A DNA stretch of 64,000 nucleotides, from the NCBI GenBank assembly GCA_942492715.1, contig CALOFW010000012.1, positions 310,001 to 374,000 of the forward strand. Reading direction: 5' to 3'. A program made the translations under genes and the position numbers. Of the stretch, positions 26,709-35,509 are shown piece after piece; position 1 is the stretch's first letter, and each line of letters begins with the position of its first letter. The notes beneath the pieces were generated by a model, which did not search any database, was not told where the DNA came from, and worked only from the letters and a program-made list of their open reading frames with translations. The DNA comes from Sva-07 sp942492715. GTDB taxonomy: Bacteria; Actinomycetota; Acidimicrobiia; Acidimicrobiales; Ilumatobacteraceae.

Positions 26709-28132
26709 GACACCACCCGCTGGTGTTTCGTCGCCTCGACCCGCGAGGGGAGTTCGACGACGAAGCGGGCACCTCCGCCGATGCGATCCTCGACCCATGC
26801 GGTGCCGCCCATCGCCGCGGTGTGTTCGGCGACCAGCGCCAAACCGAGGCCGGTGCCGATGCGGTGCCGGGCAGCGCTGCCGCGGGCGAAGCGCTCGAAG
26901 ATGCGGTCGCGTTCGCCTTGTGCGACGCCAGGGCCGCCGTCCTCGACCGCGAGGCGGAAACGGCGACCGGCGGCCGGTGTCAGCTCGATCCGAAGGGCAC
27001 CTCCACCATGGTTGCGGGCGTTGTCGAGCAAGTTGCCGAGGATACGTTCGAAGCGCACCTTGTCGAGCGCGACGTCGTCGGGTGTGCCGTTCGCCACGAC
27101 GATCGGGATGTCCGGCTCGCCGAACCGCGCGGCGATCCGGCGGGTCACGTCGGTCAGTCGGAGATCCTCCACGTTGAGGTCGGTGGCGCCGGCGTCGAGT
27201 CGAGCCAGCTCCAGGAGATCGATCACCATGCTGTCGAACCGGCGGACCTGACTGACCACCACGTCGAGTGCCTGCTGGGTTCGTTCCGGCAGTTCGTCGC
27301 GGCGGGCGTCGAGCACCTCGACGGCCGCTGAGAGTGCCGTGATCGGCGAGCGCAGCTCGTGGCTGACATCGGACGCGAAACGTGCCTCGCGTTCGATGCG
27401 GGTCTGGACGGCGTCTGCCATCTCGTTGAACGAACCGGCGAGGCGGTCGAGGTCGGGGTCGGACTCGGGCGCGAGGCGGGTGTCGAGACCTCCCGAGGCG
27501 ATCTCCTCTGCGGCGTCGGCGACCTGACTGAGCGGTCGGAGGAGACGACGGCTGGTGGCGAGACCGAAGAGTCCCGCGAGCACGAGCGTGCCGAGCGCTC
27601 CGAGTGTCAGCGCGGTGAGGATCGCAGTCAGGGTCGACTCGGTGTCGTCGAGCGGGAATGCCTCGTAGTAGGCGGTGTCGTACTCGGCGATGTACACGCC
27701 GACCGCCAGATAGTCCGATCCGTCGATCGTCGCGTTCTGCGTGGCCGAATCGCCGTCGCTGACAGCGTCGACGAGTTCGGGCGGGAAGTCGCTCAACGGA
27801 TGGCGCAGGTCGGTGAGGATCGAGCGCGGCGCAGCCGGGTCGGTCCAGCTGAGCACGGCGAAACCGCCCGGATCCGTGCGGAGTTCGTCGTCGATGTACA
27901 CCCCGATCCCGTCGGGATCGACCGTGAGCTGTTCGCGAACGGCGTCGGCGTTCGAGAATGCCTGCTGCTTCGCTGCGACCTCGTCGTCGTCGAGCAGGTT
28001 GCTGCGTGCGAAGCCGTAGGTGACGCCGATCAGGACGACGCCGGCGAGCAGGGCGATGAACGCGAAGAAGAGCGTGACGCGCGTCCGAAGACGGAGAGTA
28101 CGACGCCGGGCCACGGAGACAGAGTGTTGCAC
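26705..28132 (-). CDS. Membrane sensor histidine kinase
   Basis: 475 residues. Membrane helix 1 about 21-43, an extracytoplasmic sensor of about 125 residues, helix 2 about 168-192, HAMP about 193-245, H box RFASDVSHELRSP with His258, N box NLLDNARNHG, G1 EDGGPGVA, F box RIFERFARG, and G2 GTGLGLALV. All catalytic motifs are present. The start is GTG at 28132 (shown as MQHSV). It is coupled to the GerMN lipoprotein and stands back-to-back with a response regulator, its likely partner. Confidence 0.91.
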   Translation of the reverse strand: MQHSVSVARRRTLRLRTRVTLFFAFIALLAGVVLIGVTYGFARSNLLDDDEVAAKQQAFSNADAVREQLTVDPDGIGVYIDDELRTDPGGFAVLSWTDPAAPRSILTDLRHPLSDFPPELVDAVSDGDSATQNATIDGSDYLAVGVYIAEYDTAYYEAFPLDDTESTLTAILTALTLGALGTLVLAGLFGLATSRRLLRPLSQVADAAEEIASGGLDTRLAPESDPDLDRLAGSFNEMADAVQTRIEREARFASDVSHELRSPITALSAAVEVLDARRDELPERTQQALDVVVSQVRRFDSMVIDLLELARLDAGATDLNVEDLRLTDVTRRIAARFGEPDIPIVVANGTPDDVALDKVRFERILGNLLDNARNHGGGALRIELTPAAGRRFRLAVEDGGPGVAQGERDRIFERFARGSAARHRIGTGLGLALVAEHTAAMGGTAWVEDRIGGGARFVVELPSRVEATKHQRVVS

Positions 28133-28193
28133 GTGGGCTCCGAGATCTGCTTTCGGCGGAGTCGCCGAGGTGCTGGCGCACTCGCTTCGGCGG

Positions 28194-28254
28194 GTTCACC
28201 CGCTGCCGGTGAGGTACCAGGGGGAGGTAGGCACCCCACCGGGGCAGCGTGAAC
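28194..28254. other. Long imperfect hairpin between kinase and response regulator
   Basis: Arms 28194-28218 and 28230-28254 pair over about 22-24 positions: GTTCAC pairs with GTGAAC, CGCTGCC with its complement GGCAGCG, and GGTGAGGTACC with GGCACCCCACC with two mismatches. A 1-nt and a 2-nt bulge interrupt it; the loop is about 11 nt. No T-tract follows. It fills the middle of the 227-bp divergent region (28133-28359) and may be a structured leader, a small RNA or an operator. Confidence 0.5.
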
Positions 28255-28359
28255 AGCAGTGATGATGACGGCTCTGTGTGACGGGCCGTTGCGTGGAGTG
28301 TGCGATTTCGGTAACAAACCGCGGCGGATCGCCACCGACGGCGCAACACTGGAGCCGAC

Positions 28360-29046
28360 ATGGAAACACTGCTGTTCATCGAGGACGACGACGGAATCCG
28401 ACTCGCGCTGTCGATGGCGCTCGAGGACGAGGGCTACTCGGTGCGTGAGGCAGCCAACGGCGCCGACGGTCTCGCGTCGTTCCGCCAGGCGCCTCCCGAT
28501 CTCGTGTTGCTCGACCTTCGACTTCCCGACATGTCGGGCTTCGACGTGTGTCGAGCGCTGCGCGCCGAGAGCATCGTGCCGATCATCATGATCACGGCGC
28601 AGACCGACACGCACGACATGGTCGCCGGGCTCGAGGCGGGGGCGGACGACTACGTCACCAAGCCGGTCGTGCCCAAGGAACTCGCGGCTCGGATCCGAGC
28701 GTCGCTGCGTCGGGTGGCACTGCACGGAAAGGCAACCACACCGCTGGCGTCACGATTCGGCGACGTCGAGGTACGCCGCGAGCAGGGGATCGTGCTCAAG
28801 GGTGGTGTCGAGGTCAACCTCACCAAGACCGAGTTCCGGCTGATGTGCGAGTTCGCCGACCACGCCGGGGCGGTGTTGTCGCGTGACCAGTTGCTCGAAC
28901 GGGTCTGGGGCTACGAGTACCTCGGCGATTCGCGCCTCGTCGACGCCCATGTCCGTCGGCTGCGCCTCAAGATCGAGGATCACCCCGACGACCCGCGGCT
29001 GATCGTCACGTCACGTGGCGTCGGCTACCGGCTGATGGCCGGCTGA
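28360..29046 (+). CDS. OmpR/PhoB family response regulator
   Basis: 228 residues. Receiver domain 1-120 with the acidic pair EDDD at the N terminus, phosphoacceptor Asp52 in LLDLRLPD, Thr in MITAQT and Lys in VTKPVVPKE. A winged-helix DNA-binding domain occupies about 135-228, with LTKTEFRLM, RDQLLERVWGYEY, VDAHVRRLRLKIE and SRGVGYRL. Transcribed away from the kinase; autoregulation through the shared 227-bp region is likely but not shown. Confidence 0.94.
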   Translation: METLLFIEDDDGIRLALSMALEDEGYSVREAANGADGLASFRQAPPDLVLLDLRLPDMSGFDVCRALRAESIVPIIMITAQTDTHDMVAGLEAGADDYVTKPVVPKELAARIRASLRRVALHGKATTPLASRFGDVEVRREQGIVLKGGVEVNLTKTEFRLMCEFADHAGAVLSRDQLLERVWGYEYLGDSRLVDAHVRRLRLKIEDHPDDPRLIVTSRGVGYRLMAG

Positions 29047-29054
29047 ACGCCACG

Positions 29055-29095
29055 GGTCGTCACTTCTTGGTCGTCACTTGGCTTGGTCGTCACTT
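29055..29095. repeat. Three copies of GGTCGTCACTT spanning the acyl-CoA ligase stop
   Basis: GGTCGTCACTT occurs at 29055, 29069 and 29085. Each contains TCA, the minus-strand stop TGA; the gene's real stop (29090-29092) is in the last copy. Looks like a local tandem duplication of the gene end. Confidence 0.7.
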
Positions 29096-30910
29096 GGCGT
29101 AGAGGGCCTCGATCTCGTCGGCGAACCTGTTCAGGATGCCGCGTCGCTTGAGCTTCGAGGTGGGGGTGAGCAGGTCGGAGTCGGGCAGCCATTCGTCACC
29201 GAGCACCTTCACCTTCTTGACCGCTTCGGCGTTGTTGAAGCCCTGCATCACCTCGACGAGCCCGGCGTCGATCTCGGCGATCACCTCGGGGTTCTCGGCC
29301 AGTGCTGCCATCGTGGCGTCCTCGCCCGTCAGCCCGTGGCTCCGTGCCCACGCCGCCGCCGCATCGGGGTCGAGTACGACGAGCGCCGACATGAACGGAC
29401 GCTGCTCTCCGATCGCGCAGGCCTGGCCGACGAGCGGGATCATCTTGAGTTCGGCCTCGAGGTTGGCGGGGCTGACGTTCTTGCCGCCGGCGGTGATGAT
29501 CAGTTCCTTCTTGCGGTCGACGATCTTGAGGTACCCGTCGTCGTCGAGCTCGCCGATGTCGCCGGTGTGGACCCATCCGTCCTCGTCGAGGGTCTCCGCG
29601 GTCTTCTCCGGCTGGCCGAGGTAGCCGACGAAGTTGTTGCCACCCCGGCAGAGCACCTCACCGTCGTCGGCGATCTTGAGCTCGACGGCGGTCGCCGCAC
29701 GGCCGACGCATCCGGGCTTCGGGTCGTTGGCCCACGTGAGTACCGCCGTGGTCTCCGACATGCCGTATCCCTCGGTGAGCGGTACGCCGATCGCACGGAA
29801 CCACGACAGGATCTCCGCCGGCAGGGGAGCGGCGCCCGTGATGCAGATCTCGGCCTCGTCGAGGCCGATCAGGCCCCGGACGGTCTGGAACGCGACCTGG
29901 TCGAGGAAGTTCCAGGTGTCGATCTCCTCCTGTGTCGCCGTTCCCCTGGTCATCTTCTCCACGATCGGCAGGGCGGCATCCACTGCATCGTTGAAGGCCT
30001 TGGCCTTCTCGGGGTCGGCGCCGACCGCCGCGTTCACGCCGGCGTAGAGCTTCTCCCACACCCTCGGCACGCCGATGAACACGTTCGGATGGACCTCGCC
30101 GGTGTATGCCGTGAGCTGGGACGTCTCGGGGCAGCACGCCACCTGCGAGGCGAAGTCGAGCAGGTAGTAGTGGCCCAGGAGACGTTCGAAGATGTGGGCC
30201 ATCGGCAGGTAGGAGACGTGCTTCTTGCCGGCGAAGTCCTCGATGTCGGTCTGATCGCGCATCGACTGGCCGACGGACTCGAGCGTCCAGGCGATGTTGC
30301 CGTGCGACAGCATCACGCCCTTGGGCGGACCGGTCGTGCCCGAGGTGTAGATGATCGTGGCGATGTCGTCGAGCGTGGCGATCTCGGCGAGCGCAGTGAG
30401 GTCGGCGGGCTCTGCCGCAGCGAGATCGGCGTAGCGGACGACGTCGCTGCCGGCGACCTCGGAGTCCTCCAGCATCACGAGGTGTTCGAGGGTGGGAAGC
30501 GACGAGCGCACTTTGAGGAACCGCTCGAGGAAGCCGCTGTCCTCGACGATGGCGACCTTCGCCCCGCAGTCGTTGACGAGGTACTCGATCTGTTCCGGCG
30601 CGGACGAGTTGTAGATCGACACCGGCGTTGCACCGAGGAACAGCACGGCGAGGTCGAGGGCGTGGAACTCGGGGCGGTTGCGCAGCATCAGCACGACCGT
30701 GTCACCCTTGCCGACGCCGAGGTCGGCGAGCCCCGTGGCGAGGCGAGCGGTGACGTCGGCGAGCTCCCGCATGGTCCACGACTGCCAGGCGCCGTCGGCG
30801 TCCTTCCAGCGCAGGACCTCGACGGCACTGTTGCGTTCGAGGTTGGTGAGATAGCGCTTGGCGAGGTTCGATCCGGCGATGCGGTCCTGGAGTTCCTGGC
30901 TGGTGGTCAT
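29090..30910 (-). CDS. Long-chain acyl-CoA synthetase (FadD15-like)
   Basis: Adenylate-forming long-chain fatty acid-CoA ligase, 606 residues from the ATG at 30910 (a GTG two codons earlier is possible). P-loop TIIYTSGTTGPPKGVMLSHG, LPMAHIFERL, TEGYGMSETTAV, HTGDIGELDDDGYLKI, KKELIITAGGKNVSP, and C-terminal TPTSKLKRRGIL with Lys. The long linker and overall length match the ACSL/FadD15 group rather than short-chain ligases. It follows the hydrolase by 72 bp on the same strand. Confidence 0.9.
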   Translation of the reverse strand: MTTSQELQDRIAGSNLAKRYLTNLERNSAVEVLRWKDADGAWQSWTMRELADVTARLATGLADLGVGKGDTVVLMLRNRPEFHALDLAVLFLGATPVSIYNSSAPEQIEYLVNDCGAKVAIVEDSGFLERFLKVRSSLPTLEHLVMLEDSEVAGSDVVRYADLAAAEPADLTALAEIATLDDIATIIYTSGTTGPPKGVMLSHGNIAWTLESVGQSMRDQTDIEDFAGKKHVSYLPMAHIFERLLGHYYLLDFASQVACCPETSQLTAYTGEVHPNVFIGVPRVWEKLYAGVNAAVGADPEKAKAFNDAVDAALPIVEKMTRGTATQEEIDTWNFLDQVAFQTVRGLIGLDEAEICITGAAPLPAEILSWFRAIGVPLTEGYGMSETTAVLTWANDPKPGCVGRAATAVELKIADDGEVLCRGGNNFVGYLGQPEKTAETLDEDGWVHTGDIGELDDDGYLKIVDRKKELIITAGGKNVSPANLEAELKMIPLVGQACAIGEQRPFMSALVVLDPDAAAAWARSHGLTGEDATMAALAENPEVIAEIDAGLVEVMQGFNNAEAVKKVKVLGDEWLPDSDLLTPTSKLKRRGILNRFADEIEALYAK

Positions 30911-30982
30911 CTGCACAGTCTCGCATGTGTGTCGTGCGGCACGTCAAGACCTGAGGGTGATCGGCCGTCGGCGACTCGTCGG

Positions 30983-31852
30983 TCAGCCGTCGAGGAACCC
31001 CACCACGGCATCGGTGAAGACGTCGTTGCGGTCGCCTGCGATCATGTGCGCGGCGTTCGCCACGTCGACGTACTGAGCGTGCGGAACCATCCGGAGGAAC
31101 TCGGCGACCTCCGCCTCGGTGACGAGATCGGACAGCTTGCCGCGCACGAGCAGGGTGGGCAGTGTGAGCCGCTCGGCGATCTCCTCCAGTTCGTCGTGAT
31201 GGCGATCGCGGGCGTGTTCGCTCGTGCCACCCGTTCGGATGTTGAGGAACGCCGGGTCCCAGTGCCACCGCCAACGCCCGTCCTCGCCCAGTCGGAGGTT
31301 CTTCGAGAGCCCCGACAGGTCGGACGGTCGTGGCCGATGCGGTTGGTACGCAGCGATCGCATCGGCCGCGTCGTCGAGCGTGGCGAAGCCGTCGACGGCA
31401 TCGTGGGCCATGAACTCGAGGATCCGACTCACGCCGGCGGCAGCGGGCCGTGGTGTGATGTCGACGAGCACCAGGGCGCTGAACAACTCGGGTGCCGCAT
31501 CGACGGCGTGGAGGCCGGTCATCCCGCCGAGCGACGCACCGACCCAGGCGACCGGTGAGCCGATCCAGCGGACCACGGCGAGGGCGTCATCGGCGTAGGC
31601 CGACATGTGGTAGTCGCCGTCGGGTGCCCATTCGGAGTCGCCGTGGCCGCGCAGGTCGATCGAGACGACCCGGTGGCCGTGGTCGGCGAGCACGGCCGCC
31701 GTGCCGCCCCACGAGTGCCGGGTCTGTCCGCCCCCGTGGGCGAGGACGACGGCCGGCCGCTCGGTTGACTCGGACGACCACTCGTCGGCGGCGATCCGTA
31801 CACCTGACGGGGTGACGATGTCGATCCGCTGCGGTGTGATCGAAGAGGTCAC
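30983..31852 (-). CDS. Alpha/beta hydrolase
   Basis: 289-residue alpha/beta hydrolase. VVLAHGGGQTRHSWGG (oxyanion), IDLRGHGDS, nucleophile in WVGASLGGMTG (Ser), Asp in LLVRGKLSDLV, and His in ANAAHMIAGDRND. The ASLGGMTG elbow and the HMI/GDRND end resemble epoxide-hydrolase and esterase-type peroxidase families. Its GTG start overlaps the enoyl-CoA hydratase stop (GTGA), so the two are coupled. Substrate unknown. Confidence 0.85.
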   Translation of the reverse strand: MTSSITPQRIDIVTPSGVRIAADEWSSESTERPAVVLAHGGGQTRHSWGGTAAVLADHGHRVVSIDLRGHGDSEWAPDGDYHMSAYADDALAVVRWIGSPVAWVGASLGGMTGLHAVDAAPELFSALVLVDITPRPAAAGVSRILEFMAHDAVDGFATLDDAADAIAAYQPHRPRPSDLSGLSKNLRLGEDGRWRWHWDPAFLNIRTGGTSEHARDRHHDELEEIAERLTLPTLLVRGKLSDLVTEAEVAEFLRMVPHAQYVDVANAAHMIAGDRNDVFTDAVVGFLDG

Positions 31853-32613
31853 GGCGCAGCCCAGCGGGGACGGCGCTTCTCGACGAAGGCTGCCATCCCC
31901 TCGGCGGCATCGTCGCTGTTGAACATCTCGTTCGACAGCGCGCTCATCGCCTCGAACGCAGACGGCCGCTCCATCGCCGCGACCGTGTGGAGCAGCCGCT
32001 TGGTCTCGGCGACCGCTCGGGGGGCGCCGGCACGTACGCCCCGGACCAGTTCCTCGACCGTTGCGTCGACGTCGGCGGCGACGTGTGTGACGAGACCGAT
32101 CGACCGTGCCTCAGTGGCGTCGAACTGCTCGCCCGTCAGCATCGCGGCAGCGATCCTGCTCGGGGCCACGCGGCGCAGGATCGGTACGGAGATGATCGCG
32201 GGTGCCACGCCGATCCGCACCTCGGTCAGCGCGAAGGTCGTTGCCCCGTCGACGACGACGAGATCACACGACGCCATCAGGCCGATCCCGCCCGCCCGCA
32301 CGGCGCCCTTGACCGCGGCGATCGTCGGACGTGGCGTGTCCATCAGGCGTTCCAGGATCTGCACGAAGGGCCCGGAGTCCGTGGGCGTGCTTCCCTGAGT
32401 CGAGCGTTCCTTGAGGTCGGCGCCGGCGCAGAACGCCGGGCCGGCGTGCGTGAGGACGACGGCGCGCACGTCGGCGGCCTCGGCATCGTCGAGCGCACGG
32501 TGGAGGTCGGCGAGCAACTGCCGTGAGAGGGCGTTGCGGTTGTGTTGGGAGTCGAGGGTGATCGTGGCGATCTCGTCGGCCACGTCGAGATGCACGACGC
32601 GTGGTTCGCTCAT
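31849..32613 (-). CDS. Enoyl-CoA hydratase/isomerase family protein
   Basis: Crotonase-fold protein, 254 residues. Oxyanion-hole segments FCAGADLKERS and VRAGGIGLMASCD, followed by LTEVRIGVAPA with a Glu at the usual catalytic site. The C-terminal helix FVEKRRPRW is typical. The N-terminal VSHELNRP-like motif is replaced by SQHNRNALS. It is not MenB, which has a longer N terminus and a conserved Asp/Tyr pattern. Start ATG 32613 is set by TACCGT 7 nt upstream. First gene of the run to 29090. Confidence 0.87.
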   Translation of the reverse strand: MSEPRVVHLDVADEIATITLDSQHNRNALSRQLLADLHRALDDAEAADVRAVVLTHAGPAFCAGADLKERSTQGSTPTDSGPFVQILERLMDTPRPTIAAVKGAVRAGGIGLMASCDLVVVDGATTFALTEVRIGVAPAIISVPILRRVAPSRIAAAMLTGEQFDATEARSIGLVTHVAADVDATVEELVRGVRAGAPRAVAETKRLLHTVAAMERPSAFEAMSALSNEMFNSDDAAEGMAAFVEKRRPRWAAP

Positions 32614-32620
32614 CGCGGCG

Positions 32621-32626
32621 ACGGTA
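32621..32626 (-). promoter_or_regulatory. Putative leaderless -10 (TACCGT) for the enoyl-CoA hydratase operon
   Basis: On the minus strand, 7 nt before the ATG at 32613. Confidence 0.5.
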
Positions 32627-32727
32627 GCCATCGCCGCAACGTCATGTCCCACCAGCCTGGACCCTCGGTGGCGGCAATCGGGACCTTCGGCCCCGCCGGT
32701 CACGTTCGGGGCTCGCCGCGATCTCGC

Positions 32728-32733
32728 TACAGT
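32728..32733 (+). promoter_or_regulatory. Putative leaderless -10 (TACAGT) for the aldolase
   Basis: 7 nt before the GTG at 32741. Confidence 0.5.
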
Positions 32734-32740
32734 CGACGGG

Positions 32741-33628
32741 GTGAACGACGACATGCTCCAGAAGGTCCGTACCGGTTCCGGGTTCATCGCCGCGCTCGAC
32801 CAGAGCGGTGGCAGTACCCCGAAAGCCCTGGCGCTGTACGGCGTCGGTGACGACGCATGGTCGACCGAGGACGAGATGTTCGACCTGATGCACGCGATGC
32901 GGACGCGCATCATGACCTCGCCTGCCTTCACCGGCGAGCGGGTGCTCGGGGCGATCCTGTTCGAACAGACGATGGACCGGAACGTCGAGGGTCGGGGCAC
33001 GGCGGACTACCTGTGGTCGGTCAAGAACGTCGTGCCGTTCCTCAAGGTCGACAAGGGCCTGGCCGATGCGGCCGACGGCGTGCAGGTGATGAAGCCGATC
33101 CCGGGCCTGCGCGAGCTGTGCGACCGGGCGGTCGGCCTCGGCGTGTTCGGCACGAAGATGCGCTCGGTCGTCCAGCTGGCGAACCCGGCGGGTGTCACGG
33201 CCGTCGTCGATCAGCAGTTCGAGGTGGCGGCCGAGATCAGTGCGGCCGGCCTGGTGCCGATCATCGAGCCGGAGGTCGACATCACCAGCCCGGAGAAGGA
33301 GGCAGCAGAGGGCCTGTTGCGCGACGCGATCGCTGCGCAGCTCGACGCCCTGGCGGCGGATCAGCCCGTGATGCTCAAGCTGTCGATCCCGACCGTCGAC
33401 GATTTCTACGCCGACCTCATCGCTCATCCGAAGGTGCTGCGGGTGGTCGCGCTGTCCGGCGGGTACCCACGCGACGAGGCCAACGAGCGCCTCTCGCGCC
33501 AGCACGGCATGATCGCCAGCTTCAGTCGGGCGCTCACCGAGGGCCTGAGCGCCGGCCAGACCGACGACGAGTTCAACTCGACCCTCGGCACCACCATCGA
33601 CGGCATCTACGCCGCGTCGATCACCTGA
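32741..33628 (+). CDS. fda: Class I fructose-bisphosphate aldolase
   Basis: Schiff-base (metal-free) aldolase of glycolysis and gluconeogenesis, 295 residues, the length of the bacterial FdaB-type enzyme. Seen: GFIAALDQSGGSTPKAL at the N terminus, FEQTMD, VVPFLKVDKGL, PIIEPEVDI, and the Schiff-base Lys in MLKLSIPT. The start is GTG at 32741 (VNDDMLQ). Most actinobacteria rely on a class II zinc aldolase, so the class I enzyme may be additional. The final codons sit in a 14-bp tandem duplication. Confidence 0.9.
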   Translation: MNDDMLQKVRTGSGFIAALDQSGGSTPKALALYGVGDDAWSTEDEMFDLMHAMRTRIMTSPAFTGERVLGAILFEQTMDRNVEGRGTADYLWSVKNVVPFLKVDKGLADAADGVQVMKPIPGLRELCDRAVGLGVFGTKMRSVVQLANPAGVTAVVDQQFEVAAEISAAGLVPIIEPEVDITSPEKEAAEGLLRDAIAAQLDALAADQPVMLKLSIPTVDDFYADLIAHPKVLRVVALSGGYPRDEANERLSRQHGMIASFSRALTEGLSAGQTDDEFNSTLGTTIDGIYAASIT

Positions 33629-33642
33629 CGTCGATCACCTGA
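33615..33642. repeat. Perfect 14-bp tandem duplication across the aldolase stop
   Basis: CGTCGATCACCTGA occurs twice, at 33615-33628 and 33629-33642. Each copy ends in TGA in the + direction, and the second copy also holds the minus-strand stop of dinG (33635-33637). Confidence 0.9.
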
Positions 33643-35509
33643 CGAGGTCGCGCAGGAAGGCCTCAGCGTCCGCACGGTTGCGGGTGCGTTTCATCGGCGG
33701 AAGGGCCTTGACGATGTCCCAGCGGTAGCGCGCTGTGCCCAAGCGAGGGTCCATGACCGCGACCACCCCCTTGTCGGTCGCCGAGCGGATCAGCCGCCCG
33801 CAGGCCTGCGCCAGCATCATCGACGCCCGTGGGATGTCGATCTCCGCGAACGCAGTCGGGCCCAGTTGCTCGCGTCGGGCACTCAGGAGTGGATCGTCCG
33901 GGCGGGGAAACGGGATCCGGTCGATCACGACGAGCGACAGTGTCTGGCCCGGCACGTCGACGCCCTGGAAGAGCCCGGCCGTGGCGAACAGACAGGTCTC
34001 GGCGCTCTCCGAGAAGGCCTTGATCAGGGCGGTCTTCGGCAGATCCCGCTGGGTCAGGATCGGGTGGTCGAGGCGCTCGCGGAGTGCGTCGGCGGCCTCG
34101 TCCATCGACCGATAGCTCGTGAACAGCGCCAGTGTGCGGCCCTCGGCTGCGGTGATCAGCGCCTCGAGTTCGTCGTGGACCGCCGCCCGGAACCCCTCGC
34201 TGTTCGGATTCGGCAGGTGCATCGCGCAGTAGAGCATCGAGTTGTGCTCGTAGTCGAACGGGCTGCCGACATCGGCCACAATCACGTCGTCTCCGGCGAT
34301 ACCGACGCGAGCAGCGAGCGACGACGGGATCGTTGCGCTGGTGAGGATCGCCGTGCGCTGCGACCACACGCCCTCGTTCATCGCCGGGCCGACGTCGAGC
34401 GGAGCCACCTCGAGGCGCGGGGAGTCGGGCGAGCCGGACACGAACGCGACGTAGCCCTCGCGCCCCTCGATCGCCACGTCGAGCTGCTCGATCGCCCGAC
34501 CGGTCATCGTCTGGGCGCGCAGCTTGCGCTGCTTGGCGTCCTCGACCGGTGTCTCGATGGCGAGGAGCACCTCGTTGGCCCGCCCGAGCCGCAACCGAGC
34601 GTCGGTGAGCACCTCCTGCACCGAATCGGGGAGCGGTGTCGACAACCGCTCGCCGACGTGGCCGGACAGCGCGTCCCGCAGTCCATCTGCGATCTCCGCG
34701 ATCGAGCCGATCAGCTTCGGGTCGTCCAGGATGCGCCGCACCACGCCGGACAGCACAGTGAAGCGTCCGGGGGCGATCTCGACGCCGACCGTGTCGCTCA
34801 TGATGTCCTCGAGGACGTGCGCTTCGTCGAACACCACCACATCGTGCTCGGGCAGGATCGCCCCGCCGCTCGCCACGTTGAGCCCGTACAAATGGGTGTT
34901 GACGACGACCACGTCGGCGACCGCCGCTCGCCGGCGGGCCTGTTCGGCGAAACACGGATCGCCGAGCGGGCAGCGGTCGGCCCCCGGACATTCGTCGCTG
35001 CCGACGCTGACCGATCGCCACGCGTTGTCCGACGGCGTCCAGTCGAGTTCGGCCATGTCGCCGGTCTCGGTCGTGCCCGACCACTCCGCCAAGCGCCTGA
35101 TCTCGGCCCTGGTCTGCACCGCCATCGTCTCGAGTTCGAGCTGTCCCTCCGCTCCGGCGCTCATCTCACGGAGCCGCTGCAGGCACACGTAGTTGCTCCG
35201 GCCCTTGAGGATCGCCCAGTCGAAGTCGACGCCGAGGTGCTCGGCGAGGAACGGCAGGTCCTTGGTGGCCAGTTGGTCCTGGAGTGCCTTGGTCGCCGTG
35301 GCGACGACGATCCGAGCGTCGGCTTCGATCGCCGGAACGAGGTAGGCGAGGGTCTTGCCGGTGCCCGTACCGGCCTGGACCACGAGGTGGCGCTTGGTGA
35401 CGATGGCGTCGGCGACCAGGCCGGCCATCTCACGCTGGCCGGCGCGATCCTCGGCGTTGGCGAGTTCGGAGGTGACGCGACCGAGGGCGTCGACGGGATC
35501 GTCGCTCAT
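33635..35509 (-). CDS. dinG: DinG/XPD-type ATP-dependent DNA helicase
   Basis: Superfamily 2 iron-sulfur helicase, 624 residues. Walker A VQAGTGTGKT, a four-Cys cluster (NYVCLQRL, then DECPGADRCPLGDPCF) that should bind 4Fe-4S, NTHLYGL, VFDEAHVLED (DEAH box), ILTSATIP, LFTSYRSM, GLFQGVDVPG, and QACGRLIRS. Likely unwinds forked or R-loop DNA during repair. The ATG start (35509) overlaps the uppS stop by 4 bp (ATGA), so it is translated with UppS. Confidence 0.9.
   Translation of the reverse strand: MSDDPVDALGRVTSELANAEDRAGQREMAGLVADAIVTKRHLVVQAGTGTGKTLAYLVPAIEADARIVVATATKALQDQLATKDLPFLAEHLGVDFDWAILKGRSNYVCLQRLREMSAGAEGQLELETMAVQTRAEIRRLAEWSGTTETGDMAELDWTPSDNAWRSVSVGSDECPGADRCPLGDPCFAEQARRRAAVADVVVVNTHLYGLNVASGGAILPEHDVVVFDEAHVLEDIMSDTVGVEIAPGRFTVLSGVVRRILDDPKLIGSIAEIADGLRDALSGHVGERLSTPLPDSVQEVLTDARLRLGRANEVLLAIETPVEDAKQRKLRAQTMTGRAIEQLDVAIEGREGYVAFVSGSPDSPRLEVAPLDVGPAMNEGVWSQRTAILTSATIPSSLAARVGIAGDDVIVADVGSPFDYEHNSMLYCAMHLPNPNSEGFRAAVHDELEALITAAEGRTLALFTSYRSMDEAADALRERLDHPILTQRDLPKTALIKAFSESAETCLFATAGLFQGVDVPGQTLSLVVIDRIPFPRPDDPLLSARREQLGPTAFAEIDIPRASMMLAQACGRLIRSATDKGVVAVMDPRLGTARYRWDIVKALPPMKRTRNRADAEAFLRDLVR

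Noticed and set aside
28194..28254. Riboswitch (cyclic-di-AMP, cobalamin) reading of the hairpin
   Set aside because: I could not find the conserved loop sequences of these classes; only a simple stem-loop is supported.
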